A DNA stretch of 64,000 nt from Prostheceraeus crozeri. Lineage: Eukaryota > Platyhelminthes > Polycladida > Euryleptidae. A model generated the notes under the pieces. That model was not told the DNA's origin. It saw only the letters and a list, made by a program, of their open reading frames with translations, and searched no databases. The DNA lies in the NCBI GenBank assembly GCA_907163375.1, contig CAJQUW010001639.1, forward strand, positions 1 through 64,000, in the 5' to 3' direction. Both the position numbers and the translations under genes were made by a program. Of the stretch, positions 8,868-17,748 are shown one piece after another; positions within the stretch are counted from its first letter, which is position 1, and every line of letters begins with the position of its first letter.

Positions 8868-11800
8868 ATGGTAAGTTGAAAATTTCCTCTCATCTCCCTC
8901 CAAAACGTGTGACTAATAGCATCTTCCTCAATTTCAGGCATCAACTTCATCACCAACGCCCTCTCTTCTCGAGGAAAGTTTAGAGTTATTGAGTCAAGGT
9001 AGGTTGTAACACTACACTGAGGCTTGAACAGAGATGAAAGAATGATTTCTCTTTCAGGTGATGTGAGTTCCAGCTCAGGACTCTCGCGGCAAGGCAACGA
9101 GTGGGAATGTGCCGACTGCGGACATATGTTTACAAGGAAGCACAGTCTCCTTCGACACATCAAACAACGTGTGTGTCAACGCAAAGCGGCGTCAATCTCC
9201 GGAGGTGAAGTTGATTCTGACGATGACATCTCCTTTCCTTGCGATTTGTGCCCTCTTTCTTTTGATAGTCACTTTCAGCGATCTTCGCACAGACTTCAAC
9301 ACACGCATGCAAATGATCACTACACCAACGGTACCTCTACCATCTCCCTCATTAATGTTTCACATAATAATTTAGTACGCGACTACTGCATGGAGTCCAA
9401 TACTCAAATTGTAGATTTTCCTGAGTGGCTCCTTCAAAATTCTAACATTATCGAAGCGCTCTTCAATAATTTAGACAATTTTAGAATGAAGGCGCTCATC
9501 TACCTTAAACTAAAATATATTAAAATAGATTTTCAAACGGGTCAAGTGACGGAGAGAATACAGTTTCATGTTCCTTCCTCTTCCGCAACCGAAGTTGTAG
9601 ACTGCGAGTCTTGGCTAAATTTTCACATTCAATGTTTAAAATCAAATGTAGATAAATTCAATCAACGCGACAGCGCTCTCATTTTTGATGGTGTGGACTC
9701 AGCCATATTCAAAATTTCCCTATTAGAAAGTCATGCAGCTCGAGGCACATTTAAACTTCCAAAAACGTTGTATAATAAGAAAGCTGTCATCAATGTTGAT
9801 TGTAAATCACAGTGTTTCAAATATGCAGTCCTATCCATCCTTCACTATAATGATATCAACGCGCATCGAGATCGCACCTATAGCTATAGACAGTGGGAGG
9901 ATGAACTAGACTTTGAAGGTTGTGATAGTAACAACATGAAAATCAAAGATGTAGAAACGTTCGAAAAACATAATAAGATTAAAATTGTCGTTCACGTGTG
10001 GGAGAAGGGGTTGAAGGGTGCCCGCTATAATTCACGTTCAACTTGTTATGAACGTGTAGTCAACCTCTTATTAGTAAAACAAGATGATAGCGAGGAATGG
10101 CACTACTGTGGTATTCCCAAAATCTCTCGCTTGTACACTCACTGGGGCACTCTAAAAGAGGTGAACATTTTGTATGCGACCGCTGCATCCGCTCATTTTG
10201 GAGTAAAGATAAATTTGAAACTCACTATGAATGGTGCAAGTGAGGTAAATTACAAATGGAACGCATGCCCAAAGATAAAATATTTTCACATAGGGATAAT
10301 GGTGACGAATTAAGTCCCCTGCGTGTCATTTACGCAGACATAGAATGCTACATTGATGATATCATCCACAAGCCAGCAGCCATATCCTGCTATGAAGTAT
10401 GGCATGACCACTTTAGGAATAGACAAAACAAAATGCATACTTGGCAAGGTGAAGATTGCATTTCAAAATTTCTAGAATTTCTCGATAAAGCTGCAAAATT
10501 TCAACAATCATATGATTCCCAATTGCAGCGTAAGTCACTACATATGTCAGATGAAGACAAACAAAAATTTGAAAGTTGCACATCCTGTCCTAAATGTCAT
10601 AAAACGTTTGATGACGATAAAATTAAGAAAGTGCGTGATCATGATCACATCACTGGTAAATTTAGAAACGCACTCTGCTCCAAATGTAACTTTTCACTTA
10701 GGTTGAGACGTCGTGTACTACCCGTCATTTTTCATAACTTTAAGGGCTATGACAGTCATATGCTCATAAAAGGAGGGTTGAGCCAGATGAAATCGTGGCA
10801 GTTTAATGTAATAGCACAAACGAGAGAAAAATTCATGGCAATGACAGCAAAAGTACCAGTAGATAAAACTAAAGAAAATAAGACAGTCTTCTTCGAAATA
10901 AAATTTTTAGATTCATTTCAATTCATGTCAGCGTCACTAGCTTCTCTCGTTCGTAATCTCAAGTTTCTTCCCCATAGTCAAACTTTGAAGAAACACTATC
11001 CAAACTTAACGGATGAAATAATCACTCGCAAAGGAGTCTTTCCTTATGCGTATTTTAGCTCAATGTCTAAACTAAATGAAACAACCCTTCCTTCCATTGA
11101 CAAATTCAAAAACGATTTGACGGGTGAAGATTGTCCAGTAGAGGACTATGAACATGCTCAAGAGGCATGGTTAAAATTTAATTGTAAAACGTTTGGCGAT
11201 TATATGATCGCTTACTTAGAATTAGATGTCATTTTGCTGGCTGATGTCTTTCAGGAGTTTCGGCGAGTGGCATTAGAAGAAGACAAATTAGATCCTATCC
11301 ACTTTGTCAGTCTACCAGCCATGTCCTTTAAATCAGCCTTTAAAATGACTGGTGAGACCATTCATCTCTTACAAGACCCGGAGATGTATAATATATTTGA
11401 GCGCGGAATACGCGGTGGTCTCACATTTGTAAATAAACATCATATAAAATCTGAAACAGTAGGTGATGATCATATCCACCTAAAGTACTATGACCAAAAT
11501 AATTTATATGGCAGTTCACTGTCTAAACCACTACCTCATTCCGAGTTTAGTTGGTTAAATCAAAATGAGCTTGAGTATTACTCCAACCCTTCAAACATAC
11601 TGAATATTCCAGATGAAGGTGATTGGGGATATTATTTTGAAGTGGATTTGATTTATCCAAATAGTATTAAAAATAAAACTGCTGATTTCCCACTCGCACC
11701 TGAATCTGGCGAAGTGACTGAAGATATGTTTTCACCATTCATGTCACAATTTCATAATAACTTAACAGAGTGTGGACAGCCAAGGTACAAACCATGCCGC

Positions 11801-12841
11801 AAACTTTTACTCACCCAATATGATAAGAAAAATTATCTCGTACACTTCTGCATATTAAAATTCTATTTAGAAATGGGCATGCTTCTAAAGTCAGTTCACC
11901 GCATTATCAAATTTAGACAGAAAGCCTTCCTCAAACCCTACATAGATAGTAACAGTCAAAAACGTGCACTCGCCCAAAATAATTTTGAAAAGGATTTTTA
12001 TAAATATAAGAATAATAGTCTATTCGGAAAGACCATGGAGGATGTTAGAAAACGTATGAATTACAAACTAGTCGTTGATGAACAAAAATATCACAAATTG
12101 ACCTCATCACCTCTTTTCATTGATAGAGACATCATCGATGAGGATCTTGTAGGTGTTAAAATGATTAAATCAGAAGTTGAGTTGTGCAAACCCATCTATA
12201 TTGGGCAAGCCGTTTTAGATTATTCCAAGCTTGAAATGTATCAACTCTTCTACAAAATATTAAAACCATGCCCTCTCGTAAAAGAGGTTCGCTTGCTGGG
12301 TGGTGATACAGATAGTTTCTTTTTAGGAATTACCACTCAAAAAGATTTAAATTTTAATGAAGTAGGTAAGTCATTAGAAAAATATTTCGATACATCTAAC
12401 TACAATCCCACTCATCCACTCTATTCCATACAGAATAAAGCCAAACTTGGTTGTTTTAAGGATGAAACAGCAGGAAAGGAAATAGATGAAATGATTCTCC
12501 TCCGTCCTAAAATGTATTCCATGAAACTAAAAGAATGTGCAGATAGTATTAAGCGTGCTAAAGGTATATCAAAATCCATTGTTCATAAAATGAAACATCG
12601 GTCCTATAAGAAGGCCTATAAAAATAAAACTATAACGTTTGTCAATATGACAATCTTAAAATCTCAAGTTCATACTGTGAAAACGTACACGTTCAAGAAA
12701 CGAGCACTTTCAGCATGGGAGGATAAGAGGTGTTGGATAGGACATAACACATCTCTTCCACATGGACATCCTGACACAAACATACCTCCACCCAAAAGAA
12801 TAAAACTCACGCTACCACATTCAGGAGATGTATTGACATAA
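8868..12841 (+). pseudogene. Protein-primed DNA polymerase B (pPolB), with two 5' introns; appears broken
   Basis: This is the replicative polymerase of Polintons, a family-B enzyme that primes from a terminal protein. The first coding exon is just the ATG (8868-8870); intron 8871-8937; exon 8938-8998, rich in Ser/Pro/Leu/Glu; intron 8999-9057; then the long exon. Both introns have GTA(A/G)G donors and TTTCAG acceptors and are conserved in B. After the splice the frame enters a C2H2 zinc finger (CADCGHMF...H...) and a second Cys/His cluster. Exonuclease motif I is YADIECY (about 10331), followed by a Cys-Cys-DHDH-Cys-Cys zinc motif like endonuclease VII (about 10580-10690), motif II (FHNFKGYD), and motif III (YLELDVILLADVF). 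Polymerase motif A is DQNNLYG (about 11491), motif B is KNNSLFGKT (about 12010), and motif C is GDTDS (about 12303). The frame appears broken about once. Function and family are secure. Confidence 0.92.
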
Positions 12842-12991
12842 TCAACTTTAACTCAGTATTTTGATGTTGCTTTTTGTAGATATACATGGTTGTTTTATGT
12901 ATCGCATGAGATCGTTTCTTCCTTGTGAATATATGCCTACAGTCAGCCCATTCCCCCTATATCTGTGAAAAGACTTTTTCATATACATATT

Positions 12992-13005
12992 TTTATTTCA
13001 ATAAA
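12992..13005. terminator. Overlapping convergent polyadenylation signals
   Basis: AATAAA on plus (13000-13005) and its complement TTTATT (12992-12997, AATAAA on minus) lie 3 bases apart between the polymerase gene ending at 12841 and the minus-strand gene ending at 13021. One short segment serves both converging transcripts. The same layout occurs in Polinton B near 57405. Confidence 0.65.
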
Positions 13006-13020
13006 CATATCACAATGACT

Positions 13021-14541
13021 TCACTTTGTTTTCCGAAACACTAAAGTTACGAGGGATTTAGTATCTTTCACATGGATACACTCTTGTAAACCATTGGTAA
13101 TTTTGATAGCAATAGAGGGTATAGTTTGTTTGACGACGGGATGATAGAAAATAGATTCAAACATCTTCTCGACTATTCCATATGAAGCGTCTTTATCATG
13201 AATGAAATCACGTAAAATGTATTCTTTTTTCTCGCCAACAGAAATAGGTAAAATCAAATCACTTTGAATGTAAAGGTGTTGTTCATGTTTATCAAGTGTC
13301 ATTGGTGTTTCTATACCAATCGTATGCGCAGCAGCAAACACAGTTTGTAGCATTGAAAAGCCAAAGAGTTTTTTCAAATTTTTACTCAATTGACATTGAA
13401 TGTCATCACCCAGTTTCAGAACAACGCGTTGATTTTCAATTGAAAACGAAATGTGGTGTGTCTTTACATCATATTTACTTTTCATCACATGCTTCAACTT
13501 CTGTTGTATATAAGGATTTACTACATGAATGAAGCTTTCAACTGTATGATATAGACGCGGCATTATATTGATAGCAACTTTAGATTCTTCATAAGACTGG
13601 TAAATTTTCTTGATGCGATCGCCATAGATGTCCACCCACCATTCATCATTAACTGAATCAGCTTTAGTGTGATATTCATGAGAACCATACACCACACCGC
13701 TTCCAATAATAGGCGTATAATGTCTTACAAAATGACGCAAGGTTGGAGAGAAATAAACTGTAAGTTTGTCATTATATTTCTGAATAACCAACTTATTTTT
13801 GTCCGCCATAATTTTCTCTCCATACTTCTTACCCACAGTCTCATTCCATCGTTTTACTAACTCAATAAGTGATAAAGGTTGAACACCACGCTTTTTCAAA
13901 ATGATGCGTTCTTCGCATTCTACAACATCTTCATCAAATATTTTAAATCTATAATGAAATTTGTTGATTCGAGTTGAATAAACTTTTTTAACATTTGCAG
14001 TAGCAATTGACGTTAGATGTAGTCCATGACCAAAACCAAGATGTGGATAGAATTCACTATCCAACCTCAGCGTAAGACCTTTAGTAAAAGAATGAAAGCG
14101 GAGGAACTGTCTCCCACTCCAATGATAGATAGTAAACTCATAAGCTTTCTGATTTTTATTCTTCATGATGGAAGTATTACCACTGTTGAATGCCTTAATA
14201 ATTTTCTCATTCCCAAATGGCTCATAAGAATCTGATTTTATCTGAATCCATTCATAGTTCCACTTTCCATCTGATGTTAAATTGTATGGGAACTGAAATG
14301 CATTATTCATCGTTATTCCATCATGGGTGCGAGGAGTCAATATCATTTCTTCCAAATCATTCACATTCTGAATATTGCTATCATAGCAAATACTAGAAAC
14401 GCCAACTTCCCATTCACCTTCTAAATGCAGTGGCCGATTTAATTCTACTCGATAGTCTGATGGTTTATTTTTGGGAAATTTATTCATAGAAGCATTACTG
14501 GGCAAGTAGATTAGAAACGAGTCCTTATTTTCACTTTCCAT
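13021..14541 (-). CDS. Large Polinton protein, probable virion component, paralog 1 (about 506 aa)
   Basis: The N-terminus carries the family word LPSNASMNKFPKNKPSDYRV followed by a GEWEVGV motif. The gene directly upstream (14581-15978) begins with a related arrangement ending in G-N-W-E-V-G-V, and both end in a beta-rich segment of the form I-x-I-x-I...D/G...V-T-L-x-F-R, so they are paralogs. A shorter relative with the same C-terminal pattern is in Polinton C (45157-45945). I have seen this pattern as a recurrent Polinton protein of unsettled function, usually near capsid genes; penton- or fibre-like roles are inference. An ATG also exists at 14571, but the one at 14541 gives the same distance to the ATGCAAA motif as in other genes. 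No transmembrane segment seen. The counterpart in B (57430-58978) appears broken. Confidence 0.65.
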   Translation of the reverse strand: MESENKDSFLIYLPSNASMNKFPKNKPSDYRVELNRPLHLEGEWEVGVSSICYDSNIQNVNDLEEMILTPRTHDGITMNNAFQFPYNLTSDGKWNYEWIQIKSDSYEPFGNEKIIKAFNSGNTSIMKNKNQKAYEFTIYHWSGRQFLRFHSFTKGLTLRLDSEFYPHLGFGHGLHLTSIATANVKKVYSTRINKFHYRFKIFDEDVVECEERIILKKRGVQPLSLIELVKRWNETVGKKYGEKIMADKNKLVIQKYNDKLTVYFSPTLRHFVRHYTPIIGSGVVYGSHEYHTKADSVNDEWWVDIYGDRIKKIYQSYEESKVAINIMPRLYHTVESFIHVVNPYIQQKLKHVMKSKYDVKTHHISFSIENQRVVLKLGDDIQCQLSKNLKKLFGFSMLQTVFAAAHTIGIETPMTLDKHEQHLYIQSDLILPISVGEKKEYILRDFIHDKDASYGIVEKMFESIFYHPVVKQTIPSIAIKITNGLQECIHVKDTKSLVTLVFRKTK

Positions 14542-14570
14542 ATTATTCACATTGGAAAAATATATTAGCA

Positions 14571-14585
14571 TACTTTTGCATTAAC
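14571..14585 (-). promoter_or_regulatory. ATGCAAA-type motif before paralog 1
   Basis: On the minus strand the sequence reads GTTAATGCAAAAGTATG, about 30-45 bases before the ATG at 14541. It belongs to a set of similar motifs at the heads of structural genes in this element. Confidence 0.45.
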
Positions 14586-15978
14586 TCTTCATTCGGAAAT
14601 GGAGTGTAATACTTGTCACAGCATCTTTATGAAAAGGAATCAACGCACCAGCATCATCATAAATGGCAATATCAATTTGTGGGATGTAGTTTGATTTCAG
14701 CTTTGTATAATGCACTTTCTTGAAAGTATGCTCAGATAAAATACTGCAGCTTTTTGGCTGGTATGGTATCATTGCTAGCAATGGAGCTTCAACATCTCCC
14801 ACACGTACATCTTCACCAATATTGGAATATATCTGAAAATAGTTAATACGACGCGATAGCGACATGTCTGCGCTAGCTTTGGTTACAGTACCACTTTTAA
14901 AGATATTTTGATCAAAACCCAAAATGTCCATTAGAGTTTTATCCATAATTAGTTCAATACCTTTTCCATTTATAGTGAGAGACAAAGTACCTTCTTTTTC
15001 AGAAAATGAAATATGTTGCTCATTAATCACTTCATTTAAATAATCTACAACCAATTTAACCGAAGTAATAATGCGAGGCATCAACACTCTTGTTTCATGT
15101 AAGAAACCACCAAAAGGCTCTACACACTTTCTGTATAAAGATACGGCCCATTCTGTATCAAATTGATTTGACCTTTCACATGGTAAATGTTGCATATCAG
15201 ATTTTCCATGAACAGCTGCAGAACGATGTCGTAAGAACTGATGAAAATCTTTTGAACAAACTAATACTAGATCATCATCATTTAATTTGCTTATTGCAAT
15301 ATGATTAGATGATTTAATATAAGTCAATGTTGCCACTTGTTTGTCATCAACTCGAAGGAGATAATTAAATTTCTTCAATAATGTTTCAGGAGTCATGTTT
15401 GTCTTTCTTGGCTTAATCACAATCTTCTTCACCAACGTCTTCTCATTTCTTGGAATAAGATCTACATAATAAGCTTCCTCTCGATATATTAACTGTTTAT
15501 GACCACTTATGTGGTAATTAACGTTAAAATTATCATAGCTTGTTAAGGCGCTAGCGAGGTAGCCTAAATCATTTCTTAAACTTGGACTTAAACCAACAAT
15601 CCAATCTTTCTCAACTACATGATGTACATAATTATAATCATCATTGTGCGGAGTAAATTGGACAATATGTTTACACGCTTTATTCAAGAAATCATATATA
15701 AACTTTTTACATGATAAGAGATCTTTCTTTGGCCACTGTGGAATGTATACTCGGCACCCCTTTTCACATTGATAAGCAGCTGTACGCCTCATATTAATAG
15801 TCATCACCTCATGATCAAAAGTATAGACACAGTTGCTATAAACAAGTTGAGTGACACCCACTTCCCAATTCCCATTTAGCTGTTGTGCATGATCAATGGG
15901 AGTAGAAAAGAGTGCGGCTCGATTGCTAGTAAATCTCTTTGTAGCCGCATTGCTAAGCAAAATATGATAAAACGACAT
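14581..15978 (-). CDS. Large Polinton protein, probable virion component, paralog 2 (465 aa)
   Basis: The product begins MSFYHILLSNAA and carries the N-G-N-W-E-V-G-V word, then a long mixed alpha/beta body and a beta-rich C-terminus similar to its downstream neighbour. The start at 15978 is chosen because the protein in Polinton B (58988-60385) begins there and because a motif of the ATGCAAA type lies 20-32 bases upstream. The two paralogs are tandem on the minus strand with about 40 bases between them. The promoter region is shared with the divergent PC4-like gene, whose ATG is only 35 bases away. The copy in B is open and more than 95 percent identical by eye. Role in the virion is inference from family and position. 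Confidence 0.65.
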   Translation of the reverse strand: MSFYHILLSNAATKRFTSNRAALFSTPIDHAQQLNGNWEVGVTQLVYSNCVYTFDHEVMTINMRRTAAYQCEKGCRVYIPQWPKKDLLSCKKFIYDFLNKACKHIVQFTPHNDDYNYVHHVVEKDWIVGLSPSLRNDLGYLASALTSYDNFNVNYHISGHKQLIYREEAYYVDLIPRNEKTLVKKIVIKPRKTNMTPETLLKKFNYLLRVDDKQVATLTYIKSSNHIAISKLNDDDLVLVCSKDFHQFLRHRSAAVHGKSDMQHLPCERSNQFDTEWAVSLYRKCVEPFGGFLHETRVLMPRIITSVKLVVDYLNEVINEQHISFSEKEGTLSLTINGKGIELIMDKTLMDILGFDQNIFKSGTVTKASADMSLSRRINYFQIYSNIGEDVRVGDVEAPLLAMIPYQPKSCSILSEHTFKKVHYTKLKSNYIPQIDIAIYDDAGALIPFHKDAVTSITLHFRMKS

Positions 15979-15997
15979 TTTTATATTGCTAATCTGC

Positions 15998-16010
15998 AAC
16001 TTTGCATAAC
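15998..16010. promoter_or_regulatory. Bidirectional ATGCAAA-type motif between divergent genes
   Basis: On minus the sequence reads GTTATGCAAAGTT; on plus it is AACTTTGCATAAC. Only 35 bases separate the ATG of the minus-strand gene (15978) and the ATG of the plus-strand gene (16014), so any promoter here must serve both or lie inside a coding region. Confidence 0.5.
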
Positions 16011-16013
16011 ATC

Positions 16014-16370
16014 ATGAAGACTTGGATTTTGGACTCTCTACAATATATCAGAGTTGATCGTGATGGAAACGTACATTTCAAAAATTCTCATGGTCATACA
16101 TCAAGAGGAATTACATTAACATGGCGACAATTTGTCAACCTCAATGATATCATGAGGGATTTGGAATATTTTGAAACATTAAGATTCATCTCCTTGGGTG
16201 ATCAAGTTTGGCTTCAACATTACAGAAATGAAATTCAAATCTACCATTCTCATTCCGCAAACTGTTTCTCATTTCGCAAATACAATTGGGAGAAGTATAG
16301 AAGATACATACATCGCTCCATCATGACATTTATTCGTCGTGAGTTCATCGCCCTACTATGCAAATCTTAA
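16014..16370 (+). CDS. Putative PC4/Sub1-like ssDNA-binding protein 1 (118 aa)
   Basis: Seen: a protein beginning MKTWILDSLQYIRVDRDGN with two similar halves. The first runs beta-beta, then 'RGITLTWRQFVNLNDIMRDL'; the second runs 'QVWLQHYRNEIQIYHS', then a strand and 'NWEKYRRYIHRSI'. Known: the PC4/Sub1 fold is four strands and a helix, with a G-K-V strand, a G-I-S-L strand and a helix beginning near E-Q-W. The order and spacing of strands and helix here match that outline, and two halves in one chain would mimic the PC4 dimer. The neighbouring gene at 16393 encodes a paralog and the next one a TBP-like protein, which supports a transcription role. The resemblance is by eye and remote. The copy in Polinton B (60421-60782) appears broken. 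Confidence 0.45.
   Translation: MKTWILDSLQYIRVDRDGNVHFKNSHGHTSRGITLTWRQFVNLNDIMRDLEYFETLRFISLGDQVWLQHYRNEIQIYHSHSANCFSFRKYNWEKYRRYIHRSIMTFIRREFIALLCKS
16357..16367 (+). promoter_or_regulatory. ATGCAAA motif before PC4-like gene 2
   Basis: TATGCAAATCT overlaps the last codons of the upstream gene and lies 26-36 bases before the ATG at 16393. It is conserved at the same place in Polinton B. Confidence 0.4.
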
Positions 16371-16392
16371 TCAGATATGATTACCACGCACC

Positions 16393-17043
16393 ATGAGTTG
16401 GAAATTAGATTCCCTACAACGTATTGAAACGGATCATGATCGAAACGTCTATTTCAAAGATTCAACTGGAAATGTGAGAAGAGAGTTTGTTTTATCTTAT
16501 CGTCATTTTCAATCTCTACATCATATCATGAAGGACTTGAAATACTTCTATATGAAAAGACATTCACGTATTGGAAATCGCATCTGGCTGCGCGTCAACA
16601 ATCGGCGAATTCAACTCTATCATTCCCAACTTCATACTAACTTCACATTTCATCAAGGTAGTTGGGAAAAGTATAAAAGGAAGGTACATCGCTCAATTTA
16701 CTCATTCTTTCATCATGAAGCGCCATCGCTACACCATCGTCAACATTCTCCGTCGCTTCAGACTCTACACCAAAATCGATCTCACAACATTACGCCAACA
16801 GCTTCCAAACAGCAAGTATTACCCGGGCCGTCCTCAAATGTTAGTGGTGAAGATGAACAATTCACGGAATCTTCAACTCTTCCCAAATGGGACTGTACAG
16901 ATTCTCGGCGCCCTTTCTCATTCATCGGCGCAGTCAATGCGCTTAGAGCTACAAAGACTACTACGTCGGATATGGAAGAGGGAGAGGTGTGTGATGTCGA
17001 ATCTGACTGTGGACAATATGGTGATCTCTACTCAATTGAGTGA
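16393..17043 (+). CDS. Putative PC4/Sub1-like protein 2 with long low-complexity tail
   Basis: The first 110 residues are clearly paralogous to the preceding protein: W-x-LDSLQ, a D-R-N-V-Y-F-K strand, a helix 'FQSLHHIMKDLKYF', then 'RIWLRVNNRRIQLYHSQ' and 'SWEKYKRKVHRSI'. After that the frame continues through a His/Ser/Pro-rich and then acidic tail up to 17043. The tail overlaps the TBP-like gene in another frame for 329 bases, so the tail may be real overprinted coding sequence or just an open frame. The start is supported by conservation in B (60805) and by the ATGCAAA motif upstream. Function as in the entry before: a PC4-like single-stranded DNA binder is inferred from the beta-strand and helix pattern. 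Confidence 0.45.
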   Translation: MSWKLDSLQRIETDHDRNVYFKDSTGNVRREFVLSYRHFQSLHHIMKDLKYFYMKRHSRIGNRIWLRVNNRRIQLYHSQLHTNFTFHQGSWEKYKRKVHRSIYSFFHHEAPSLHHRQHSPSLQTLHQNRSHNITPTASKQQVLPGPSSNVSGEDEQFTESSTLPKWDCTDSRRPFSFIGAVNALRATKTTTSDMEEGEVCDVESDCGQYGDLYSIE

Positions 17044-17260
17044 CAGTCTATCATTTTTGAAGATTCGTACCAGCAGTTACAGTTTGTGTTATGAACCCGA
17101 ACTTTTTCCTGCAGCTCTCATTAGTTGTTGGTTGCCTGTGCATGTGGCAATCTTTCATAATAGTAAAGTGATCATTACTGGACTAAAATCTCATGAACAA
17201 GCAAATATGATCCTAGACTATCTCATTGAGTATGTACGTACCCAGCGGATTGTAAAATAA
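16715..17260 (+). CDS. TBP-like protein (TATA-binding protein core homolog, 181 aa)
   Basis: Seen: two imperfect direct repeats of about 85-90 residues. Repeat 1 has 'IVNIL', IDL at 21-23, N32...Y36-P37-G-R, a strand MLVVKM, and F56-P-N-G59...G65-A. Repeat 2 has NMV at 101-103, YEPELFP at 126-132, a hydrophobic strand ending in F147, and KVIITGLKS at 151-159. Known: TBP core is about 180 residues, two such repeats forming a saddle, with the words N-I/M-V, YEPELFPGLIY and K-I/V-V-L-T-G-A-K in repeat 2 and S-G-K...TGAKS in repeat 1. F56, F131 and F147 line up with three DNA-intercalating phenylalanines of TBP. Length, repeat structure and motif order all fit, so homology is likely although sequence is divergent. 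Inferred role: element-encoded promoter recognition, perhaps at non-TATA late promoters. It ends tail-to-tail with the protease gene. The copy in Polinton B appears broken. Confidence 0.8.
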   Translation: MKRHRYTIVNILRRFRLYTKIDLTTLRQQLPNSKYYPGRPQMLVVKMNNSRNLQLFPNGTVQILGALSHSSAQSMRLELQRLLRRIWKRERCVMSNLTVDNMVISTQLSDSLSFLKIRTSSYSLCYEPELFPAALISCWLPVHVAIFHNSKVIITGLKSHEQANMILDYLIEYVRTQRIVK

Positions 17261-17748
17261 AAAACAATTTTTCCAACATGATGTTTTTCTTTCAAATCAT
17301 GATAGAACTTACAAATCATTTTTTCATTAGAGGATGGATTACATGAAAAGTTTTGAATAACAGATGCAAATCGAGATATATGTAAACGTTTTAAGATGAA
17401 GTACAGTACAAAAGCACCACACGTTGATGAAAGTGGATGTTGTAGTATGCGTTCATTTCGCTGATATTGACGCGTATGTTTTCTCAACCACTGCTGTGTT
17501 GGTATATTTGGAGGTTGAGCAAGAGAGTCAAATAGTTCACCACGTCGGTCTTCTCCAATAAAGATCGCTTTCCAATGCTCACCGCCTAAATTCTGTGAAT
17601 GAGTGTTTAGCACAATAAAGATGGGATAGTGATTTACTGCAGGTGGTAAGGTATCGAGTGAATAGACATTATCGAAAGCTTTCAACGTCGCTTCGTCTGC
17701 ATTACGCTGCACTTTAGTCTTAATATCGTCAGCAGTCAACCAACTCAT
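17218..17748 (-). CDS. Adenain-like cysteine protease (maturation protease)
   Basis: The protein matches the C5/Ulp1-type cysteine protease family: H58-W in GEHWKAIF, D74 in ELFDSLAQPP, Q103 and C110 in STCGAFVLYF. The seven-residue spacing from Q to C is that of adenovirus protease. Such enzymes cleave capsid and core proteins during virion maturation, probably at Gly-Gly-containing sites in the basic proteins of this element. The start codon overlaps the stop codon of the capsid gene by one base (TAATG at 17750-17746), so it is the last gene of a tight three-gene cluster beginning at 19482. The orthologous frame in B (61695-62156) is also open. It overlaps the 3' end of the TBP-like gene on the other strand by about 40 bases. 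Confidence 0.88.
   Translation of the reverse strand: MSWLTADDIKTKVQRNADEATLKAFDNVYSLDTLPPAVNHYPIFIVLNTHSQNLGGEHWKAIFIGEDRRGELFDSLAQPPNIPTQQWLRKHTRQYQRNERILQHPLSSTCGAFVLYFILKRLHISRFASVIQNFSCNPSSNEKMICKFYHDLKEKHHVGKIVFYFTIRWVRTYSMR

Noticed and set aside
9109-9375. Plus-strand frame overlapping the polymerase
   Set aside because: Alternative frame of the zinc-finger region, mirrored in B only because the DNA itself is conserved.
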